Origin: Anaerococcus octavius
GTDB taxonomy: Bacteria; Bacillota; Clostridia; Tissierellales; Peptoniphilaceae
Direction of reading: 5' to 3'
Assembly: GCF_900445265.1 (NCBI RefSeq)
Contig: NZ_UFTA01000002.1
Span: 310,001 to 374,000, forward strand
DNA length: 64,000 nt
In this document: one piece after another, positions 26,300 to 35,044 of the stretch
How positions within the stretch are numbered: position 1 is the stretch's first letter
How the letters are laid out: every line of letters begins with the position of its first letter
Notes under the pieces: model-generated
Told to the model about the DNA's origin: nothing
The model's database searches: none
Seen by the model: the letters and a program-made list of their open reading frames with translations, nothing else
Made by a program: the position numbers and the translations under genes

Positions 26300-26530
26300 A
26301 TGAATAGCTGAGAAAAGAAGAGTACATATTTATTTTCAAATACAGAGAGATTTATTAGCTGAGAAAAATCATTGAAAAACTTATGGAAGTGCATCTTTGA
26401 GTTTTATACCGAATTGATAGTAGGCTATAACGCTAGTGCCCGTTAAGCACATTAAGGTTTTAAGTATTTCTTAAAATAAATTAAGGTGGAACCACGACAA
26501 CCTCGTCCTTTTTTGGGCGGGGTTTTTTTA
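26300..26530 (+). promoter_or_regulatory. T-box leader riboswitch, specifier TGC (Cys)
   Basis: The T-box sequence AAGGTGGAACCACG (26483-26496) and the attached terminator (26499-26528, G-rich stem plus seven T) are textbook. Stem I shows CAGAGAG-type and GAA...TTTGAG conserved elements; the codon preceding the conserved A of A-TCTTTGAG, at 26389-26395 or so, is TGC, matching the position of GGC in B. subtilis glyQS and of TCT in the serS leader of this same window. Uncharged tRNA-Cys would favour antitermination. This stretch accounts for the gap 26149-26566. Confidence 0.85.
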
Positions 26531-26566
26531 TATTCATGGAATATTAGGAAAGGATTTTTGTATGTA

Positions 26567-26779
26567 ATGAAAAAATTAGCTTATATTTCATTAGCAGTCA
26601 CCATGGCTTTTACTTTTTCTGCCTGTAGCAGCTTAAATGCTGGTACAAATGTAAAAGAAAATGAAAATACTAATACTAATAATGGAGAAATTTTAGTTGA
26701 CGATTTAGAAAAAGTTGACTTTATGGATAAAGATTTTGATATGTCACAAATTGAGCAACATAGTTGCTGTGATGAATAA
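26567..26779 (+). CDS. small Cys-Cys lipoprotein, first gene of the T-box operon
   Basis: 70 residues. A lipoprotein signal with lipobox SAC (Cys20) is followed by a short Asn/Thr/acid-rich linker and a C-terminus IEQHSCCDE with a vicinal Cys pair and His next to it. I do not recognise the family. ATG 26567 is preferred although GGAAAGGA is 12 nt away; a TTG at 26558 is closer and in frame. It lies 15 nt before the substrate-binding protein gene, so it is probably an extracellular partner of the importer; the HxCC end could bind metal or a thiol ligand (inference). Confidence 0.7.
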   Translation: MKKLAYISLAVTMAFTFSACSSLNAGTNVKENENTNTNNGEILVDDLEKVDFMDKDFDMSQIEQHSCCDE

Positions 26780-26793
26780 AAAGGAGAATTAAA

Positions 26794-27852
26794 ATGAACA
26801 AAAATAAATTATTGGCTGTACTTTTACTTGGTGGGTTGACATTTGCAGGATGTGGCAAACAAGATGCAAATCAAGGACAAAATCAAGCAGTAGAAGAAAA
26901 TAAAAATGTAGCTGAAGCTATCACACTAGAAGAAGAACCAAGATACAATACCCCAATAAAAATGGGCTTTGATGGTGATTTATGTATGGCAGGACAAAAC
27001 CTTGCTGAAATCAAAGGATACTTTAAAGATAAGGGAATTGATATAGAATTTATCAATACTCAAAATGGTAAAGATGCACTATCAACAGGGCAAATTGATG
27101 TAATGACTGGAGAATTTGGTTCATTAATAGTGCCTGCTACTAAAGGATTAAATTATGTATTCTCTACATCATCACACTCAGGATGCAAGTCACTTTATGT
27201 TTTAAATGAAAATAAAGATTTACAAAAAACTTCAGATTTGCTTGGCAAATCAGTAGCAGTTACAAATGGTATAGGCAATAGTGGCCACAATACACTTTTA
27301 AGATTTTTGGTGCATGATGATGTAAACCCAGATGACATAAAAGTAAAACCAGTAGAAAAATCTGCAGTAATTCAATCTCTGGAAAAAGGAGAAATTCAAG
27401 GAGCGGTACTAGATGATCAATTTGCCCAAGAATTTTTACAAAAAGATATAATCAGACCAATTAGATCACTAACAACAGATGAAGATTTTGGAAAAGAAGT
27501 ATGCTGTGTAGCTGCTTTTAACAAAGATTTTGTAAATAATAATCCTATGCTTGCAGAACTTGTAGCAGAAGCTATCGATGAAGGAAATACATTTGCATCA
27601 GAAAATCCTGAAGAATCTATAAAACTTCTTCAAGAGAAAAACTTTGCTGAGGGTGATCCAGAAGTAGCAGCAGATCTACTAAAATCATATGATTATTCAC
27701 TAACAAATGAAGATGGTGAAACAACAATTAGAAGTTACTTTAATGATTACAAAAAACTTGGACTAATTCCAGATAAGAAATCTACAGATGAATTAGTAAA
27801 AGAACTTTGGAGACCACTAGGTAATGGAGAAGTAGAAGTAATTAGAAAATAG
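26794..27852 (+). CDS. ABC transporter substrate-binding lipoprotein (SsuA/TauA/NMT1-like)
   Basis: 352 residues. Lipobox FAGC (Cys20). The fold is that of NMT1/SsuA/TauA/ThiY periplasmic proteins: KMGFDGDLCMAGQNLAEIKGYFKDKGIDIEFINTQNGKDALSTGQIDVMTGEFGSLI, then LLGKSVAVTNGIGNSG. Several cysteines sit at predicted ligand-facing loops (GDLCMAG, HSGCKS, EVCCVAA), unusual for the family. Given the TGC T-box, cysteine or a sulfur precursor is a likely ligand (inference); a classic sulfonate cannot be ruled out. ATG follows AAAAGGAG. Operon partners are the permease and ATPase downstream. Confidence 0.85.
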   Translation: MNKNKLLAVLLLGGLTFAGCGKQDANQGQNQAVEENKNVAEAITLEEEPRYNTPIKMGFDGDLCMAGQNLAEIKGYFKDKGIDIEFINTQNGKDALSTGQIDVMTGEFGSLIVPATKGLNYVFSTSSHSGCKSLYVLNENKDLQKTSDLLGKSVAVTNGIGNSGHNTLLRFLVHDDVNPDDIKVKPVEKSAVIQSLEKGEIQGAVLDDQFAQEFLQKDIIRPIRSLTTDEDFGKEVCCVAAFNKDFVNNNPMLAELVAEAIDEGNTFASENPEESIKLLQEKNFAEGDPEVAADLLKSYDYSLTNEDGETTIRSYFNDYKKLGLIPDKKSTDELVKELWRPLGNGEVEVIRK

Positions 27853-27866
27853 TTAAGGAGAAATAA

Positions 27867-28904
27867 ATGGCAATAAATAATGAAAAACCAACTGCCGTAT
27901 CTACTAAAAACTTAACAGCCGAAGAACTTATAAAATTAGAATCAAAACCCAGAAATAAAAATAAAGAAATACTTAAATTACTATTACCAATAATAGTTGG
28001 AGTATTAGCTATATTAGAATATTTATTTATGCCGGATTTGGATCCTACAGCAGTAAAAACTAATCTTTATCCTGGGTTTTTAGCTATACTTTTAGCCATA
28101 TACATTATTTCTTTACTAGTATCACTTAAAAAAGAAAATGTGAGAGATAGACTTTTATACAAATCAAATTTTTATGTTTTTGTTTTTGTAATACTTATGC
28201 TTTATGATATTGCAACAATAAAGACAGGGAAATTAGCCCTACCATATTTTCCGTGGTTAGATATGATATTTAATTCTATGAAAGAAGATAAAGGCTACTT
28301 GGTTGAATCAGTAGCAAGCTCACTAAAATTACTATTTACAGGTTATATAATAGGAGCTGTTTTAGGTATACTTACTGGAATATTGGCAGGATATTTTGAA
28401 AAAGTAAATTATTGGGTGGATCCATTTTTAAAACTACTAGGACCTATTCCAACTACAACATGGCTACCAGTGGTAATGGTAATTGCCATAAATCTTTTTC
28501 AAGGAGCAGTATTTATTATTGCACTTGGAGTTTGGTTTTCAACAACACTTGCAACAATAACTGGTATAAGAAATGTCGAACCATCCTACTATGAGGCTGC
28601 CCAAACTCTTGGAGCAACGAATTCTGAACTGGTAAGAAAAATCGCAATAAAATCAGCAATTCCAAATATATTCCAAGGTCTAATAGCAGGCATGAGTGCA
28701 GCTTGTAATGCCCTAATAGTCGCAGAAATGCTAGGAGTAGAAAGTGGTCTTGGTTGGTATATTACTTGGAAATCATCATGGGCTGACTACTCAGCAATGT
28801 ATGGAGCAATTATTTTACTTGCAATTACTTTTATACTTGTAAATAAAGTAATAAAAAATATAAGTAATAGAGCTTTAAAATGGAAAGTAGGTGGAATAAG
28901 ATGA
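27867..28904 (+). CDS. ABC transporter permease (SsuC/TauC-type)
   Basis: 345 residues. Binding-protein-dependent transport permease with the EAA loop EPSYYEAAQTLGATNSELVRKIAIKSAIPNI (about 235-265), which couples to the ATPase. It has more membrane segments than SsuC: two extra N-terminal helices (near 32-52, 65-85, 100-118) before the usual core. ATG 27867 is behind AAGGAG. It overlaps the ATPase start by 4 nt (ATGA). Confidence 0.88.
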   Translation: MAINNEKPTAVSTKNLTAEELIKLESKPRNKNKEILKLLLPIIVGVLAILEYLFMPDLDPTAVKTNLYPGFLAILLAIYIISLLVSLKKENVRDRLLYKSNFYVFVFVILMLYDIATIKTGKLALPYFPWLDMIFNSMKEDKGYLVESVASSLKLLFTGYIIGAVLGILTGILAGYFEKVNYWVDPFLKLLGPIPTTTWLPVVMVIAINLFQGAVFIIALGVWFSTTLATITGIRNVEPSYYEAAQTLGATNSELVRKIAIKSAIPNIFQGLIAGMSAACNALIVAEMLGVESGLGWYITWKSSWADYSAMYGAIILLAITFILVNKVIKNISNRALKWKVGGIR

Positions 28905-29647
28905 GCAAATTAGAATTTAAAAATGTATCAAAAGCTTTTCTAAGACCAGATAATAACAGCATTACTACAGCTCTTGATGATATAAATTTTGATATTCATG
29001 AAGGCGAATTTGTAAGTATAGTAGGTCCATCAGGATGTGGAAAATCTACAATGCTAAGGTTAATAGCTGGTTTGATCTTTCCAACTACAGGTGAAATATT
29101 TTTAGATAGTAAAAAAATTGAAGGACCATCTAGTAGAAGAGGCATGGTATTTCAAAAATCAACTCTTTTTCCTTGGCTAACAGTAGAGGAAAATGTAGGA
29201 TTTTCTGGAGATTTGAAAAATGAAGATAATATTAGCCAAGAAGCTATAGATAAGATGTTGGAAAAAGTCGGACTACTAGAATTTAAGGATTCTTATCCAT
29301 CAAACCTTTCTGGTGGTATGGCTCAAAGAATTTCTTTAATTAGAACTTTAATAAATAAGCCAGAAGTTTTGCTATTAGATGAACCTCTAGGAGCCTTAGA
29401 TGCATTTACTAGAATGAATATGCAAGATGAAATTTTAAGACTTTGGAATGAAGAAAAAAATATGACTATAATGGTAACACACGATGTAGACGAAGCTGTT
29501 TATATGTCTACAAAAGTAATTGTTATGGAACCTAGACCAGGCAGAGTAAAAAAAATTGTTCCAATAGATTTAGATTATCCTAGAAAAAGAACGAGCAAGG
29601 AATTTATGGCTTACAGAAATGAATTTTTAAATACCTTAGATATATAA
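28901..29647 (+). CDS. ABC transporter ATP-binding protein (SsuB/TauB-type)
   Basis: 248 residues. Walker A GPSGCGKSTML (near 39), Q-loop FQKSTLFPWLTV, signature LSGGMAQR (near 136), Walker B LLLDEPLGALD, H-loop VTHDVDEAV: the standard nitrate/sulfonate/taurine ATPase. The frame opens at 28880, but the ATGA overlap with the permease stop and the GGTGGA just upstream mark ATG 28901. It ends with a terminator, closing the four-gene Cys T-box operon. Confidence 0.92.
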   Translation: MSKLEFKNVSKAFLRPDNNSITTALDDINFDIHEGEFVSIVGPSGCGKSTMLRLIAGLIFPTTGEIFLDSKKIEGPSSRRGMVFQKSTLFPWLTVEENVGFSGDLKNEDNISQEAIDKMLEKVGLLEFKDSYPSNLSGGMAQRISLIRTLINKPEVLLLDEPLGALDAFTRMNMQDEILRLWNEEKNMTIMVTHDVDEAVYMSTKVIVMEPRPGRVKKIVPIDLDYPRKRTSKEFMAYRNEFLNTLDI

Positions 29648-29651
29648 TATT

Positions 29652-29685
29652 AAGTGCTAATTATTTTAATTAGCGCTTTTTTTAT
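29652..29685 (+). terminator. terminator of the T-box importer operon
   Basis: A 12-bp stem with a G-T pair (29652-29663 with 29667-29678) followed by a T run. Confidence 0.8.
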
Positions 29686-29822
29686 GATTTTTTATTTACA
29701 TTATTATTTATAGTTTTTTTAAAATTGATACTTATTAACTTAGGAGTAAAATATATAAAGTCAAATTGAGCGAAGATTGTTCAACTTTAGCCTTTATGAT
29801 AAATCTAAATGAAAGGAAATCT

Positions 29823-30728
29823 ATGAACAAAAGCAAAAATTTAAATAAAATAGTAAATGTCTTATTTTACATATGTTTAATAAGCATTTTGACGTTAGCA
29901 TCAAGCTCTAGCTTTATAATGTTAATAACTATACCAATTTTATTTGCGGTAATAGCCTTAGATAAAGGTTTAAAAGACTTTTTAATTGTATTAATTGGCT
30001 CATTTTTAGTAGGATTGATTTTTGAAAATATCAGGTCAGTTACTTTATTTTATATACCGATATTGATTTTATCTTTAATAGAAATTATTTTGGTAAAATC
30101 AAAACTTAGTGATAAAAATCAAATATTGATTAATTTTTTATTAGCTAGTCTTGTTTTTATTGGAGTTTATAAATACCAAATGATAACAGAAGGTGTTACA
30201 ATAGCTGATATGGCTAAAGAGCTAAAAGAAGTATTTGCAGAAAATATGCAATATGATATAGCAGATAGTGTTTATGAAAGATCATTTGCTTTGTATCCAT
30301 CCATTTTGGCAGCCCTTGCCATGGTATATAGTATATTTTCATTAAAAATTGTTAGAAATTATCTTGCCTATAAAAATAAGGCAGTCGATATGAAAAATCT
30401 TAATACTATTAGAATAGGCAAAAAAGACCTTACAATTATGCTTATATCAGCTGTAGTAATTTATTTTCTATTAAATATGTTTATTGATGTACCTAGCACT
30501 TATATAAGTTCAAACTTAGTGTGCATGGTAGCTATAGTATTAATTTTAAATGGCATTTTTACTTATGATTACTTAAATATGGCTAGGTCAGCTAGTTTGA
30601 CCCGTGGGATGAGATGTTTTTTTATTATCATCTTTTTCTACTTTTTTATGGTTATTTTTCTGTTGCTTGGTATAGCCGATATTTTTGTAGATTTTAGAAA
30701 CAAAACAAGGAGGATAGATGCAAAATAA
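29823..30728 (+). CDS. yybS: YybS family membrane protein (DUF2232)
   Basis: 301 residues, eight or so membrane segments, no catalytic motif. It matches the DUF2232/YybS family by topology and by neighbours: it lies directly before gdpP (overlap 11 nt), rplI and dnaB, an order conserved across Firmicutes. A longer frame opens with TTG at 29766; AAAGGAAA just before ATG 29823 fixes the start. Role unknown; linkage to GdpP suggests something coupled to c-di-AMP or envelope homeostasis. Confidence 0.8.
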   Translation: MNKSKNLNKIVNVLFYICLISILTLASSSSFIMLITIPILFAVIALDKGLKDFLIVLIGSFLVGLIFENIRSVTLFYIPILILSLIEIILVKSKLSDKNQILINFLLASLVFIGVYKYQMITEGVTIADMAKELKEVFAENMQYDIADSVYERSFALYPSILAALAMVYSIFSLKIVRNYLAYKNKAVDMKNLNTIRIGKKDLTIMLISAVVIYFLLNMFIDVPSTYISSNLVCMVAIVLILNGIFTYDYLNMARSASLTRGMRCFFIIIFFYFFMVIFLLLGIADIFVDFRNKTRRIDAK

Positions 30729-32724
30729 TTCGAATAAGGATAATGCACATATTATATATTCACTTATCCTGCCGGTTATAACATCTGTAATAGTTTTTTA
30801 CTATAACCAAATACTTGGGGCTATATCTATTTTAGGATGTGGAGTATTGTTTTTCTACCTGCAAAGAGTTAGAGATGACAACCAAAAATCCATACAAAAA
30901 TATGTAGATGGTGTCCATTCTAGTTTTGATAGCATTACAAAAAATTTGGTATTTGAGATGCCTTTTCCTATTGCAGTTTTAACGGATGGAGACAATATCA
31001 AATGGCATAATGGATATTTTAGAAATCTTTTCCCAAGTGAAGACTTGGTAGGAGTTGATATCACAAAATTGATACCGAGTTTTGCTGATATTGACTTTTC
31101 AAATAAAGAAATGATCCAACCTATAACGATAGAAGTAGATGAAAAATATATGCAATTTTACTTCTCTACTGTCTATAATGATGAGCTAAATACTAATGAA
31201 ATTTTTCTATATGCCATAGATAACACTTACGATGAATCTATTAAGCAGTTATTTAAAGATAAGAGACTAGTATTTTTCACTATATTTTTAGATAATTATG
31301 AAGATTTAAGAAATAGTACAGAGTCTGTCAATCGCCCACAAGTATTAGGTGCTGTAGATAGAGTTATAAATGAATATTTCAAAGAGCACAATGGCATTGT
31401 TAGAAAATATGAAAATGATAGATTTATGGTAGTAATGGAATATCAAGATTATAGAGATATTCATGAAGATAAATTTTCAATTTTAGATCAAGTAAGAGAC
31501 ATAGAATTAGGAAATGAAATAAATCCCACCTTATCAATAGGAGCTGGGATTTCTGGGGCTGATCCAAGAGAAATTTATGGAGATTCTAGAGTAGCAATTG
31601 ATATTGCTTTATCACGTGGTGGTGACCAAGCAGTTGTAAAAATAGATGATAACTATGAATACTTTGGTGGAAAGTCTAAAGCCACAGAAAAAACTTCAAA
31701 GGTAAAATCTAGGGTAATATCTGGAGCTTTAAGAAGAATGGTAAATGCCTCAAGTGATGTTTATATCATGGGACACAATAATCCAGATATGGATTCCTTT
31801 GGTTCATCACTTGGAGTTTACGAGGGTGTAAGGTTTTTAGAAAAAAATGCATATATAGTTTTAAATGAAGTACCTAGACAAATCGAAAATATATATAATA
31901 GTACAACTGGGAGCTTAGAAGACTTAAAAGAAAATATTTTATCTGAAGACCAAGCCCTAGCTCGCATAAAACCTTCATCTTTGGTAGTTGTTGTAGATAA
32001 TCATAGGAAAAATTCAACTGAAGCTCCAAGCTTAATTGAAAAAACTGATCAAATCTTTATAATTGACCATCACAGACGTGGTAATGATTATATTAAAAAA
32101 GCAACAATTGCATATATAGAACCATATGCTTCAAGTGCATCAGAACTTGTAACAGAAATGTTAAATTATTTAGATGAAGACTTTAAAGCACGTACATCTA
32201 TAGCAGAAGGACTTTTAGCAGGAATAACTGTAGATACAAAAAACTTTGTATACCAAACAGGTGTGCGTACATTTGAAGCAGCCAGCATTTTAAAACGCTG
32301 GGGAGCTGACTCTGTTTATATAAAACGTATGTTTAAAGATGACTTTGAAATTGTTAGATATAAGTCGGAAGTTATAGCAGATTCGAGTATAGTAAATGAT
32401 ATGATTGCCATAGCTCATTTTAATAGAGATATTGATGGATCAAGCTTAATTGCAAGTCAGGCTGCTGATGATTTGCTTACAATAAAGGGTGTTAAGGCAT
32501 CATTTGTACTTACAAAAGCTAACAACAAAATCCATATTTCTGGTAGAAGCTTAGGCGATATATCGGTACAATTAATACTAGAACGTATCGGAGGGGGCGG
32601 TCACTTAACAGCTGCTGCTACCCAATTAGACATGAGCATGGAAAATGCTGAAGATATGCTAAGAAAATCAATAAATGAATACTTAAGAGAGGAAGAAGAA
32701 AATGAAAGTAATACTAAAAGATAA
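30718..32724 (+). CDS. gdpP: cyclic-di-AMP phosphodiesterase GdpP (YybT)
   Basis: 668 residues. Two N-terminal membrane helices (about 8-50), a PAS-like segment (60-150), a degenerate GGDEF domain (about 170-300) and a C-terminal DHH/DHHA1 domain: MGHNNPDMDSFGSSLG near 348 (metal DxD), VVDNHR, IDHHRRG (DHH) near 450, DTKNF near 508, and GRSLGDISVQLILERIGGGGHLTAAATQ. It hydrolyses c-di-AMP at the membrane. AAGGAGG precedes ATG 30718. It overlaps yybS by 11 nt and rplI by 23 nt. Confidence 0.95.
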   Translation: MQNNSNKDNAHIIYSLILPVITSVIVFYYNQILGAISILGCGVLFFYLQRVRDDNQKSIQKYVDGVHSSFDSITKNLVFEMPFPIAVLTDGDNIKWHNGYFRNLFPSEDLVGVDITKLIPSFADIDFSNKEMIQPITIEVDEKYMQFYFSTVYNDELNTNEIFLYAIDNTYDESIKQLFKDKRLVFFTIFLDNYEDLRNSTESVNRPQVLGAVDRVINEYFKEHNGIVRKYENDRFMVVMEYQDYRDIHEDKFSILDQVRDIELGNEINPTLSIGAGISGADPREIYGDSRVAIDIALSRGGDQAVVKIDDNYEYFGGKSKATEKTSKVKSRVISGALRRMVNASSDVYIMGHNNPDMDSFGSSLGVYEGVRFLEKNAYIVLNEVPRQIENIYNSTTGSLEDLKENILSEDQALARIKPSSLVVVVDNHRKNSTEAPSLIEKTDQIFIIDHHRRGNDYIKKATIAYIEPYASSASELVTEMLNYLDEDFKARTSIAEGLLAGITVDTKNFVYQTGVRTFEAASILKRWGADSVYIKRMFKDDFEIVRYKSEVIADSSIVNDMIAIAHFNRDIDGSSLIASQAADDLLTIKGVKASFVLTKANNKIHISGRSLGDISVQLILERIGGGGHLTAAATQLDMSMENAEDMLRKSINEYLREEEENESNTKR

Positions 32725-33151
32725 TATTGTAAGAGTTGGAGTTAAAGGTGATTTAGTTGATGTAAAACCAGGATATTTTAGAAATTACCTAAATCCACAA
32801 GGTTTAGCTGTAGAAGCAACAAAGAAAAATATGGCTGAACTTGAAGAAATGCAAGCTCAATTAAAAGCTGAAGAAGCTGAAAATAGAAAAGAAGCTGAAG
32901 AATTAAAAGAAAAAATCGAAGCTATTACAATTACTCAAAGAGTAAATGTTGGTGAAGATGGTAAACTATTTGGTTCAGTAACAAATAAAGATATTGCAGA
33001 AGCATTAGCTGAACAAGGTATCGAAATTGACAGAAAAAGAATCGAGAATGTAGAAAAAATTGATGGAGCTGGAGAATTCGAACTAAATGTTAGACTTTAT
33101 CCAGAAATAAATGCAAATCTTAAAGTGGAAGTTGTAGCTGAGGTACAATAG
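32702..33151 (+). CDS. rplI: 50S ribosomal protein L9
   Basis: 149 residues. The N-terminal domain MKVILKDNIVRVGVKGDLVDVKPGYFRNYLNPQGLA is invariant for L9; a long connecting helix rich in E/K/A (50-75) leads to the C-terminal RNA-binding domain. It begins inside the last codons of gdpP (23-nt overlap), and its TAG shares one base with the dnaB GTG, so this is a tightly coupled operon. Confidence 0.98.
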   Translation: MKVILKDNIVRVGVKGDLVDVKPGYFRNYLNPQGLAVEATKKNMAELEEMQAQLKAEEAENRKEAEELKEKIEAITITQRVNVGEDGKLFGSVTNKDIAEALAEQGIEIDRKRIENVEKIDGAGEFELNVRLYPEINANLKVEVVAEVQ

Positions 33152-34482
33152 TGACAGAGGCAAATAAGCCTCTACCTTACGACTTCTTAGCAGAAAAAGC
33201 CATAATCGGAAGTATTATCAAAAAAAATGAAACTTTTGATAAAGCAAATCAAATAATAAAACCTGTAGACTTTTATGATTCCAGGACCCAAAGGATATAT
33301 AAATCAATAGTCACCATGTTTGAAAAAGACATTAAGGTTGACGAAGTAAGTTTATTATCTCAGTTAAGGAATGAAAATATATTACAAGAAGTTGGAGGGG
33401 AGGAGTTTATCACTGAGATTACCCTCTCCTCATTTTATACTCCAAATATCGATACATACGCAAAAACTGTCAAAGAAAAAGCACTGCTTAGAAGTCTTAT
33501 AGGGGCAAGTGAAGATATTATGGATTTAAGCTACAGGCAAAATGAAGATGTTTCTAGTATCTTATCTATGGCTGAGAGTAAAATTTTTGATATATCTCAA
33601 AATAAACTTAACGAGGGTTTGATAAAAGTAGGAGATACCCTAGATGAGACTGTTCAAGTCATAAACGAATTATCATTAAATGATGGCAATATAACTGGAG
33701 TGACCACAGGATTAGAGACTATTGATATAAAACTTTCAGGCCTGCAACCATCACAATTAATCTTACTTGCAGCTCGTCCAGCCATGGGAAAAACAGCCCT
33801 AGGACTCACAATGGCATGGAATGCTGCTAAAGAAGGAAAATCAGTTGCATTTTTCTCTTTAGAAATGTCTACCCTTCAGTTAAATTATAGACTTTTATCT
33901 ATGGTTTCTATGATAGATCTAGAACAAGTTATGAATGGTAGAATAAAAGACGATGAATGGGAATTACTATTTACAGCTACAAAACAAATAGCTGCAAAAG
34001 ACTTATATGTAGACGAAACACCAGGTATTACTCTATCAGAGATGAGATCAAAATTAAAAAGACTTAAAGCAGAAGTAGGAGTAGACCTAGTAGTTATAGA
34101 TTATTTGCAGCTAATGCAAGCAGATGGCTACCAAGAAAATAGGCAAAATGAAATTGCATCTATATCAAGAGGATTAAAAACTTTATCAAAAGAATTAAAC
34201 TGCCCAATCCTATCCCTTGCCCAATTATCTCGTGAGGCTGACAAAAGAGCAGACCATAAACCAATTTTATCAGACCTTAGAGAATCAGGAGCTATAGAAC
34301 AAGATGCTGATGTTGTAATGCTTTTATATAGAGAAGATTATTATGATGAAGAAGACAATCCAAATATTGCGAAAGTTATAGTAGCAAAACACAGAAATGG
34401 TGCAACAGGAATCCTTGATTTATTTTTCAATAAACCATGTACAACCTTTAGAGATCTAAGTTATAAGGAAGAAAATGTATAG
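33151..34482 (+). CDS. dnaB: replicative DNA helicase DnaB (DnaC in Bacillus)
   Basis: 443 residues. N-terminal DnaB collar (PYDFLAEKAIIGSIIKKNETFDKA) then RecA-like core: Walker A ARPAMGKTALG (near 210), Walker B LVVIDYLQLM, and the arginine-finger region. Unwinds DNA at the replication fork. The start is GTG at 33151, sharing a base with the rplI stop; GAGGT lies upstream. Length is normal. It overlaps the GNAT gene by 8 nt. Confidence 0.97.
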   Translation: MTEANKPLPYDFLAEKAIIGSIIKKNETFDKANQIIKPVDFYDSRTQRIYKSIVTMFEKDIKVDEVSLLSQLRNENILQEVGGEEFITEITLSSFYTPNIDTYAKTVKEKALLRSLIGASEDIMDLSYRQNEDVSSILSMAESKIFDISQNKLNEGLIKVGDTLDETVQVINELSLNDGNITGVTTGLETIDIKLSGLQPSQLILLAARPAMGKTALGLTMAWNAAKEGKSVAFFSLEMSTLQLNYRLLSMVSMIDLEQVMNGRIKDDEWELLFTATKQIAAKDLYVDETPGITLSEMRSKLKRLKAEVGVDLVVIDYLQLMQADGYQENRQNEIASISRGLKTLSKELNCPILSLAQLSREADKRADHKPILSDLRESGAIEQDADVVMLLYREDYYDEEDNPNIAKVIVAKHRNGATGILDLFFNKPCTTFRDLSYKEENV

Positions 34483-35044
34483 ACAAGAAAATCCTAGAAT
34501 TTATATAGAAAAAATAAATCGTCAAACAGCTATGGACTTAAAATATTGGGGAAAGTTTGAAGATCCTAGATTATCTGGCTATAATTATGGAGATTTATCA
34601 GATTTTGAAATAAATTTTTGGTACAATTCAGTAAGCACTCCTCGAAAAAGATATTTTGCAGTAAAAAAAAGTGAAGATGATAGATTTATTGGATTTTTAG
34701 GTCTGAAAAATTACAATCCCCTAACAAAAAGATCAAAATTAGGAATAGTTTTTGATCCTAATTATGTATCAGATGGCTTTGGATATGAAGCTATGAATCA
34801 GTTTTTGGATTATTACTTTATTGTTCTAAAGTTTAAAGAAATGCTTTTAGAAGTTAATTTGTTTAATGAAAGAGCAATTAATTTATATAAAAAATTAGGA
34901 TTTAAAGAATGTGGTTATACTAGTGAAATTTTTGAAAACCAAAAAATTGATGTAGATGAAAGATACTTTGAAAAAAAACATGATATTATTTATTCTAAGA
35001 TACTAATAATGAATTTAAAAAAGGATGATTATTATGAACTTTAA
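34475..35044 (+). CDS. GNAT family N-acetyltransferase
   Basis: 189 residues. A Gcn5-related fold: LGIVFDPNYVSDGFGYEAMNQFLDYYF (motif A, acetyl-CoA pyrophosphate loop in a variant form) and EVNLFNERAINLYKKLGFKECG (motif B). Similar to RimJ/RimL-like acetyltransferases, but the target amine is unknown. It lies between dnaB and the DnaD-like gene, an uncommon position, overlapping dnaB by 8 nt and dnaD by 11 nt, so it is co-transcribed with replication genes. Confidence 0.82.
   Translation: MYRQENPRIYIEKINRQTAMDLKYWGKFEDPRLSGYNYGDLSDFEINFWYNSVSTPRKRYFAVKKSEDDRFIGFLGLKNYNPLTKRSKLGIVFDPNYVSDGFGYEAMNQFLDYYFIVLKFKEMLLEVNLFNERAINLYKKLGFKECGYTSEIFENQKIDVDERYFEKKHDIIYSKILIMNLKKDDYYEL

Noticed and set aside
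26380-26400. T-box specifier read as ATG (Met) or TAT (Tyr)
   Set aside because: ATG-GAA is tempting, but the conserved A-(T/C)CTTTGAG spacing seen in glyQS and in the serS leader here puts TGC in the specifier slot.
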